From contig OY294068.1 in assembly GCA_958510875.1 (NCBI GenBank), positions 23,726,297 through 23,790,296 of the forward strand: a DNA stretch of 64,000 nt. Direction: 5' to 3'. Numbering within the stretch: position 1 is the first letter of the stretch; each line of letters starts with the position of its first letter. Of this stretch, positions 56,567 to 64,000 are shown in pieces. The notes under the pieces were generated by a model. The model was not told the DNA's origin. It saw only the letters and a list, made by a program, of their open reading frames with translations, and did not search any database. A program made the position numbers and the translations under genes. The DNA is from Endomychus coccineus. Its lineage: Eukaryota > Arthropoda > Insecta > Coleoptera > Endomychidae.

Positions 56567-58210
56567 CGTGTGGCACTCGGGGACTGCCGCGGTGAGGGTA
56601 TTGCATAGCATTTTTTCTCAACTTATGCAATTATAATTATTTATTTATTTTTAATTTATGCAGTATTTTTTTTTCTTTTATATTAATTCAAGTTTTTTCT
56701 TTGATATTCATTCAAGTTACACTTTTTGAGCGTGGTGACCGATAAGAAAACAAATTTTTTTCTTTTATTGAATAAATGAGAAGTTAATATCGTTTAAAAC
56801 ATTTTAATTATTTTACAATACATGTAGGTTATTCAGGAATTTGTTATCATTGAAACTATAGGTTTATGGTAACTGAAATAAGAGACGTAAGTTTGAGACT
56901 TGATATCCGGAAAATACCGCGTCAATGGTGGCCCCATATTTTGTTGTGGATTCTTGTGGATCATTATTCATTTTCAAATTCAATTTTTCCGAAAGAAAAG
57001 TTGTCAACCGCTCTGATTTTTTATCAGCGAAGTTGATGTTGAAATCGCCAGCCAAGATAAGTGGAAATTTATTACCATTTGTACCAAGTATTTTCGACCC
57101 TTCTTCAGTGTACTCCAGTGTGCGATGAATAAAATGTTCTACCTCGTCCAATTTTGGATTCGGAGAAATGTAAATTGCTACCATGATTATGTGTAGGCCA
57201 TTTCTAAGTTTGCATAAGCACGCACAAATATCTCCAAAAAATGAGCGCCTAACATTAACATCGCTAACGTGTGCAATATTTATTTCAATATTCGGAGTCA
57301 TAATATTAGTTACATTATTATTATTTTGGTAAATAGCTACCCCACCTTTTGGAAAGTATCTCGTTTGAATTGAACAATACAATTGAAATTAGGTATTTCA
57401 ATCGGATTATCATGCGCCATGCAAGATTCGGTAAGAAGTAACACATTTGTTTGTCTCGTAACTGAACCTTGTAAATCGTATTTGTGACTATTTAGACTTT
57501 GGCAATTGAAAGTCATTATTGAAATGCCATTTCTATTACTAAGGAAATCTAAGACACTTTGAGCTGTCGTCTTAACACTATTTAAAGGCAGTCTTTTGAA
57601 TTCTTGCAACAAAGATGCAGTCGATGCAGCTTGCCTTCGATTATTATAAAACTTGAATGTAGAATTATCGTTTTTTGTCGTGATATACAATTTTTCAATA
57701 TTAGTCACCCGAGAGAGCGCAACATAAACAAGTTTCTGTTATTTTTCGTTACGGAATTTCTTGATTCGGTCGCCGCGCTCAAAGCCCGCGATAAAAGCTA
57801 TATGCAATATATGCAATAGCTTAATAGAAACAGGTACTCTCAAGTCTCAGCTACGCACGTCTAACGTATAAACTCTAACTGACGCGTAGCGAGCTCCTAG
57901 AGGCATATGTCAAAATGATTTCGTTCGTAGCTAATTACATAGGACGTCTGGAGTTCATGCAATTATGTTTTTAGATAATTCGAACCTTCTAATTTCGATA
58001 GGCCACGTGAAAATCCCGGAGTCTAAAGCGCTAGAGTGTTATAACATTCGTATAAAATAGCGAAATTTCTCACTTTTAGAAACTTCAAATTAATTAATTA
58101 ATTTGACACATGTTAGGTGTTTAGGTCTTACATTATTTTTCGTTACGGAATTTCTTGATTCGGTCGCCGCGCTCAAAGCCCCCGCGATAAAAGCTATATG
58201 CAATAGCTTA
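56567..58210 (-). mobile_element. Helentron fragment 2, inverted relative to fragment 1
   Basis: Same termini as fragment 1 in opposite orientation: cgtgtggcactcggggactg (3' end) at 56567 and gctatatgcaatagctta (5' end) to 58210. Minus-strand coding NIEKLYITTKNDNSTFKFYN, GISIMTFNCQSLNSHKYDLQ, FPLILAGDFNINF. It retains AT-rich 3' sequence before the endonuclease end that differs in length from fragment 1. Confidence 0.8.
56864..57740 (-). pseudogene. Helentron Pif1 tail and endonuclease coding remnant 2
   Basis: Motif VI end LVYVALSRVTNIEKLYI on the minus strand, then the endonuclease with one frame shift near 57360 (FQKVG against FPKGGVAIYQ). Extends further than fragment 1: ESTTKYGATIDAVFSGYQVS, giving the C-terminal part of the EEP domain (TIDAVF where active enzymes usually have T.I/SDH). 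Confidence 0.78.
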
Positions 58211-58219
58211 AAAACTGAA

Positions 58220-59470
58220 GAATCTTATTTATGTCTTCAATCATTAAAAGGTGTGTTAAAAAAACACCTATTCAAAAATGCATACTATAATTGCATACGG
58301 AATTATGGCATAGGGGACTTTCAACACCATCATTTCAAAATTATTAGTGTGACTGAAAATAAGAATAAAAGATAATCTATGAACCCCATGACCTACCCTT
58401 CAAAAATATTCCTATTGAACTTAATATATTCTTACAGAAAATGTTTCAATTTCATCATTTGATCTTCAATGTGAGACTAGATACATTTCAAATTCACAAT
58501 GTATATTCTAATAAGAAGCAAAAGTTTTATTTGCACTATGTCAGTACAATTACAATTTGTTACCTAATGAATTTAAAAAAAAATTATAACACAATACAAA
58601 AAGAAATGTAAATTCTGAACATGCAACTCAGAAGTGGAAATTAACGAATTGTTCCGTTAAGTGTGGTTTTTTCTTCTTTTGACTTTAGTTAGTTATTCGT
58701 TATTTCCTGTTTTGCTTCAAGTTTAAACTGTTTTATTTAAAACCAGAATCTATATTTTGTTATATTTACTGATGTAGGAAAGCAATTTATGAAACTATGA
58801 AGTAAAACATTATTCTATCCTATTCTATTTTTCTATGTTTAGCTTAGAGATTATGCATCGTGAACAACATTTATTTAATTATAAAATCTATTGGTTGGTA
58901 ATTATTGAAACGTAAAACTCAATAAATGAAATAATGACCTACATGAATTCCTCAAATGAAATATCACGATGATAAACTCAATTAAAATACGAATAAACTT
59001 ATTCATAAAATATAATTGTATTGTACTATTACTTGAAAAAGTGAAAATGAATAAATTTCTAGGAACACAATCCATATGTTTGCCAGCATGTTGGTAGCGT
59101 GTTCAGACCGCAATTTATGAAAAGATGTAAGCTATTAACTTACATACTAATGATAGTTCAATTTTTAATAAAAAAAGAATGAGTTTCAACTAATGAGAGA
59201 GTGAAATTGGTTTCGACATAGACATTATTTCTCCGTCTTGTGACGCCCTTGATTGACCTAATCCGAAGTACTTGATTATAATATTTGAACACATCTTTGT
59301 TGATAAAACAAGAAATTTTACTTTGTTAAATATTACTTTATTTAAAAGAACGTTGAATGGAATATCGAACTTTACAGTTCATTATCAAAACATACAATGA
59401 GAAAACACTAAAAGATCATAGTATTTATATGAAATTTTCTATGAAGTGAATCGATTTTGAGAATTAATGG
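58220..59470. other. Little recognised
   Basis: A short frame at 58213-58375 (LKGVLKKHLFKNAYYNCI) resembles a LINE ORF2 end but is too short to call. The rest is AT-rich with no recognised feature. Confidence 0.35.
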
Positions 59471-59478
59471 TACACTAG

Positions 59479-60392
59479 CTACTAGGGTTAATTATGTTGA
59501 GATAGTAAACGGAAAGGGATTAAACTGTCGGTATAGTCGAGTCATACCAGCAAAAAAGCTGGGAAAATTTGCGGGCAACTCCGATCGACTACGGGTTTTT
59601 TGTAAAATTTTCCTGAACGGATTTACAACATTCCCGAAGAAAAACTAATACTTACGTGTTTTTCCATTTTTCAATTGTTGTAGAGGAATGTAGAGAAAAA
59701 TTACCAAAAAATTAGGAAATTTCTAAGATTTTGAAATCATGCCAACAATGGCTGGAAATGCCCACTCGTAATATTGTCCAAAGGCAAATTGAAGTCTATG
59801 AAAAAAAAATTAAGAAAACAAATTTTTTTCAAAATATCTGTGTTGATATGGAACAATAGAAAATAATATAAATACTTACAAATCGTAATTATTGAATGTA
59901 AAAAAAAATTAATTAGTGGATGAATAATTAATTATCAATTACAAAAAATAATAAATTTAAAAAAATGTCGTTTACCCAATAAACACAATTACACAATAAA
60001 CACAATAAAATCCAACAGCCACGTGCTCAATCACCTCGAAAATCCTCGAGTACAGTTTTCTAGCCATTTTCGTTGAAAATTGCAAAATTTCCGCGTTCAT
60101 CAACATTGGCCAATAACTGGCCAATAAATCGAAAAATGGAAAATCCTACTTCGGAAACGTGATCAGGGACCTCGAAAACCCCCCGAGTGGACATTTCCAG
60201 CCATTGTTGGCATGAAAATTGGCCATTTTCCTCTATAACAATTGAAAAATGGAAAAGAACGTATTAGTTTTTTTTCGGGAATGTTGTAAATCCTTTCAGG
60301 AAAATTTTGCAAAAAAACGCAGACTCGATCGGAGTTGCCCGCAAATTTTCACAGCTTTTATACTTTTTTCGTCTAATTTGACCCGACTAGTA
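59479..60392. mobile_element. Foldback element
   Basis: Left aaaatttgcgggcaactccg and right cggagttgcccgcaaatttt are exact inverses; pairing spans about 59560-59770 with 60185-60355 and includes atgccaacaatggctggaaa. Ends ctactagggttaatta and the inverse of ctagtcgggtcaaatta are looser. The centre (59780-60180) is unpaired. Confidence 0.8.
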
Positions 60393-60394
60393 AT

Positions 60395-60960
60395 AATTAC
60401 ATTCTAAGGATTGTAGCACGTGGAATTTAACACGGTAAACAAAGTGGAATTTCCTAAGTCTGGTTAAGTAGATGTTTGAAGGATTATAGTGTTTAAATAT
60501 TTCTATAGATTCTAATAGATTAAGTTTTTTACCCTTCGTAATTGTATGTGAAATATTTAGGTTTTCTAATGGAGTAAAACGGTGTTGGGTTTCTATAAAG
60601 TGGTTAGAAAAATTTGAATTGCTTTTATTTAATTTAAATGACTTAAAATGTTCCTTATATCTAACTTCAAAAGATTTACCTCTTTGACCAATATAGGGCA
60701 TTACATTCCTCACAAGTTAACTCATAAAGTCCTAACATTCGAAATTTATTAGATTTAGTTTTGCATTAAAAAACATATTTGAAAGTTTTTGGCTTGGTCT
60801 GAAACCTACATTTCCTTTTGTTTCTTAAAGATATTCGAGATTTTATGAAATATCTTTGTTGAATCACCAACATCTGTACCACATTCTTTGAGAAGATAAT
60901 CACCTCCGTTGAAGTGAAATAAAAAAATTTCAAGGTTATTATCATCACAATATTAGTACT
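60395..60960 (-). pseudogene. Penelope-like element GIY-YIG endonuclease, relic
   Basis: Minus strand: ISNIFKKQKEM then a Cys-bearing linker and MPYIGQRGKSFEVRYKEHFK (YIG part of GIY-YIG, with Arg and Glu-His following), then SNHFIETQHRFTPLENLNIS and LNLLESIEIFKHYNPSNIYL. The RT part is missing. A different lineage from the 21-kb PLE, judged by the linker. Confidence 0.75.
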
Positions 60961-61357
60961 TTCGATTCTTTTTATCTATGACTTCCAATTAATCACGATT
61001 TCCAATTGACCTGCTGTTTCGATCCTATCAAGTAACTGTTAAATTTCGATAAGCATCTTGGCGATTAAAGCTTACACATTCTCTTCAATAATTAATATGG
61101 AACTTCATCAATGATGCAAATATTATTTTTATCAATATGTACTATGGAATGATGAAACTATTCCCCGTATTGAAATTGAAAATCGAGATATTTAACCCGA
61201 CGTAAATTAACATATTGAGTTATTATGGAAGCTTGTCAATTGTTAGTTGTTCCTTTTCTTTTGATTATGAGAATTTTAAAAACGTGCATTATAGTAGTGG
61301 AGTGTAGTACCGAATTGAAGAACTTATTGTCTTCCTAATATTATGATGACAGTACTA

Positions 61358-62507
61358 AGGCAAGGTGAAAAGTTCCTGAAAAATAAAACAGCTGGCGTCA
61401 CAATCGAAAGTCCCATGTGACATTTGTGACGTACCATCTTTAACTAGAACGCATTAAAATTTTCAGACTGATATGTCATTCAGTTTTGTTTTGACACCTA
61501 TCGAAAGCAAGCAACCTTGAAGATTTTTGTAAGCATGGAAAAAAGTGAATTTCGCGTCTTAATTAAACATTATTTTTTGCGTGGAAAAAACATTACGCAA
61601 ACCAAAGCATCGTTAAACATTATGGGGACTCTTCACCATCGATATAGGAACGATTCACAAATGTTTTACTGATTTTCGCTGTGATAGTATGACCACAAAG
61701 GACGCCCAACGTTCTGGTCGTCCAATTGAATATTTCGCATACATTTTCAAATATGAGAAAACTATCTACCAGATGGGTGCCGCATTTGCACTCTGTTGAC
61801 AACGAGCGCCCCCGTGTGACAACTTCAGAGGAGTATTTGACGATGTTCAAGCGCGATAAGCAGGACTTTTTGTGCCATTTCGTAACCATGGACAGAACAT
61901 GGATTCATCACAACACACCAGACTACAGAACAGCCGCAACAGTGGAATTGTCCTGGCGAATCGAAGCCGAAAAAGGCCAAAGTGGGTTTATTGGCCAACA
62001 AGGTAATGGCGACAGTTTTTTGGAATGCACACGGTTTCGTCCATATCGATTATCTTGAAAAGGGCAAAACGATCAGAGTTGCAGAGTTGTTAGATCGATT
62101 TGAAGCGAAAGCGGCCGCATTTGGCAAAGAAAAAGGTGCTCTTCCACCAGTACAACGCACCGGCGCACAGATGGGCAGTCGCAAAGACAAAATTGCATAA
62201 ATTGCGCCAGGAATTGGTTCGTCATCCACCTTATTCTCCAGATTTGGCCCCATGCGGCTCTTATCTATTTACAAACTTGAAGAAATGGTTTGGCAGAAAG
62301 AGATTTGGCTCCAACGATGAAGTCATCACTAGAACTAACGCCTATTTTGAAGGATTGCCGAAATCGTATTATTTGGAAGGGATCTACAAATTAGAAAAAC
62401 GTGTATCGGCTACAAGGAGATTGAGAAATAAAATAATAAGTTTTGCCCGACTAAATCATTTCTTGTTTAATTTTTCAGGGAATTTTGGAATTTTCACCTT
62501 GCCCTCG
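61358..62507 (+). mobile_element. Mariner family copy 4
   Basis: TA at both sides, inverted ends aggcaaggtgaaaag and cttttcacc-like with ccctcg at the right. ATG at 61535 starts MEKSEFRVLIKHYFLRGKNI. Later frames: VDNERPRVTTSEEYLTMFK, MDRTWIHHNTPDYRTAATVE (the first catalytic motif DETW reads DRTW), VMATVFWNAHGFVHIDYLEK (FWDA reads FWNA), FHQYNAPAHRWAVAKTKL (HQDNAPAH reads HQYNAPAH). An internal deletion and several frameshifts. Confidence 0.92.
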
Positions 62508-62639
62508 TAACAATACCAAAAATATTTCTTCTGATAAGATGTACTATAAAGATCAAACCAATTTTTGACAATCGTCAATGACAATCGAGAATTATTCCTA
62601 AATATTTAATTGAAACATCTATAGTCATGCAGCTGCAAA

Positions 62640-63960
62640 TTATCATTGATATAATTATATGAGGTGTTGTACATTAACAAAAGCCTTTGATACGCTGGAC
62701 CACTCCCTTCTAGTAGCCAAGTTGAGGTTTTATGGTTTCAGCGATACAGTTTGTAATTTTTTTATGTCTTATCTTGGTGAGAGGACTCAGGTTGTTGAAT
62801 GCAGGGGTGAAAAGTCTTCGGTTCGTTATATTACTTCTGGGGTTCCGCAGGGCTCTGTGCTTGGTCCCTTACTGTTTCTGATCTATACGACCGATATGTT
62901 TGAGAGTATACGGCAGTCTAAGATGCAGATGTTTGCTGATGACACTCACATTCTGTCTGTATTTTTACCTGGGGACGTTATACGTGCTGCTGCTGCTTTG
63001 AATCGTGACTTGGCTTCTATTTCTGTTTATGCTTAAATCTAATTCAAAAAAGTGTATGCATATGGTATTCTGTCCTAGGAACCGCAGAACACATATCTTG
63101 CAGAACTTTAGGTTGATGATTGACGGTGAGCTTATTAAGAACGTGGAGACAGGGAGACATTTGGGCGTTATTTTTGACTCTAACTTGAGTTTCAGAGAGC
63201 ATGTTTCAAATGTTGTGAAAAAAGTCTTTCTTGCACTTAAATTGATGTACTCTAACTACCATATCATTAACTTCAAAATGCGAAAAAAATTTTGTGAGTG
63301 CTTAGTAATTCCACTAGTACATTATTGCAGTGTGGTATATTTTCCCTGTTTGGACAAACTATGTAGGTATCGTTTGCAGAAGGTTGTAAATACATGTGCT
63401 CGATTTGTATTTTGTTTTGCAAAGTTTGACCACATCTCACATAAGATAAATGAGCTCAGATGGCTTAGCGTTGACCAGTTATACAGTTACCACTTCTCAA
63501 TGATTGTTTGTAAATTGTTGTCTACCTCGCCACCACTTTACTTGAGACAGAAGCTCACTTTTAGACAGGATGTGCATGATCTTCATTTGAGACATGTAAA
63601 TACATTGTCCTTGCCTAGATTTCGTTATTCCATGTTTCGTAGATCTTTTTCGTACAATGCGCCGGTAATATTTAATAAGTACTGTTTACAGCATGAGAGC
63701 TTGTCATTGAAGAGCTTTCGTTTGAGGCTGAGAGACAGAATATTTTTATAGGGCTGAAAGTGTTTCATTTCTCATCGACAGACTAGATCGGTATTTTTCT
63801 TGTTTGTATCAGTTTAATTTAGGCTTAGATTTAGAATTTGTATTTAATTTTTTTTTTGTTGTTGTTTGATTTGTATAGAGTGATTTTACCTTCTATTTTA
63901 CCTGTGCATAGCGTGGTGTAATTTTGCTCGTCTGGGGGGTCAAGTTGAGTAGCTTATGCT
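62640..63960 (+). mobile_element. Jockey/CR1-like LINE, 5' truncated
   Basis: RT coding followed by a 3' region that may run to the window edge. No RNase H. No poly(A) seen before 64000. Confidence 0.75.
62659..63751 (+). pseudogene. LINE reverse transcriptase, palm to C-terminus, one frameshift
   Basis: First frame: TKAFDTLDHSLLVAKLRFYG (FD..DH), TSGVPQGSVLGPLLFLIY, MQMFADDTHILS with the catalytic ADD. A single shift near 63030 joins SISVYA to LKSNSKKCMHMVFCP. The second frame runs 240 codons: GRHLGVIFDSNLSFREHV, INELRWLSVDQLYSYHFS, and ends FRLRLRDRIFL with a stop. The best-preserved LINE in the window; the fingers and any endonuclease are missing. Confidence 0.85.
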
Positions 63961-64000
63961 AGATCTTCGCCTCTTATTAGAGTATCCATATTCTTAATGG

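Noticed and set aside
1..64000. CRISPR array or bacterial features
   Set aside because: No spaced direct repeats; intron-bearing genes and insect transposons show this is nuclear animal DNA.

Overview
The window is AT-rich, intron-containing animal DNA, almost certainly from an insect. Two conserved genes can be rebuilt exon by exon: hillarin (Hil, + strand, last nine coding exons, 22511-42663) and a short dystrophin-family protein with WW, EF-hand and ZZ domains (probable discontinuous actin hexagon, dah, - strand, twelve coding exons, 54639-46842). They converge, with about 4.2 kb between their stop codons. Every join keeps the reading phase, and the exon products read as continuous conserved protein. 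The surrounding transposons (mariner, hAT, Tc1, Tigger, Penelope-like, Helentron, I- and jockey-type LINEs) also fit an insect. I cannot name the species.

Layout. 1-22500: no host exon recognised; mariner, LINE, hAT, Penelope-like (PLE) and Tigger relics; presumably 5' flank or a very long first part of Hil. 22511-42663: Hil, with introns filled by a 2.1-kb hAT copy, a pogo-type relic, a PLE foldback, a three-level nested insertion, a LINE split by a Crypton-like ORF, a 1.3-kb foldback, a Tc1 copy and a mariner copy. 42664-46841: sparse intergenic DNA with one tRNA-derived SINE. 46842-54639: dah, whose introns carry a foldback, a third hAT copy and a Helentron fragment. 54640-64000: a hAT-type MITE, a possible solo LTR, a second inverted Helentron fragment, another foldback, a PLE GIY-YIG relic, a fourth mariner and a 5'-truncated LINE at the right edge.

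How it fits together. Hil and Dah are both cytoskeleton-linked proteins: hillarin is a KY/transglutaminase-like fold protein, and Dah is a dystrophin relative tied to actin-membrane organisation. Nothing in the sequence shows co-regulation. The rest is a layered record of transposition. No autonomous element looks intact: every transposase or reverse transcriptase frame I followed is truncated or frameshifted.

The most interesting signals are five hammerhead-ribozyme-like cores in palindromic PLE terminal repeats; a pair of Helentron fragments with Pif1 C-terminus plus endonuclease coding and matching terminal hairpins; three hAT copies with perfect 8-bp target duplications; and an insertion inside an insertion inside an insertion at 27.7-30.4 kb. 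All calls come from reading the sequence by eye; no database search or folding program was run.
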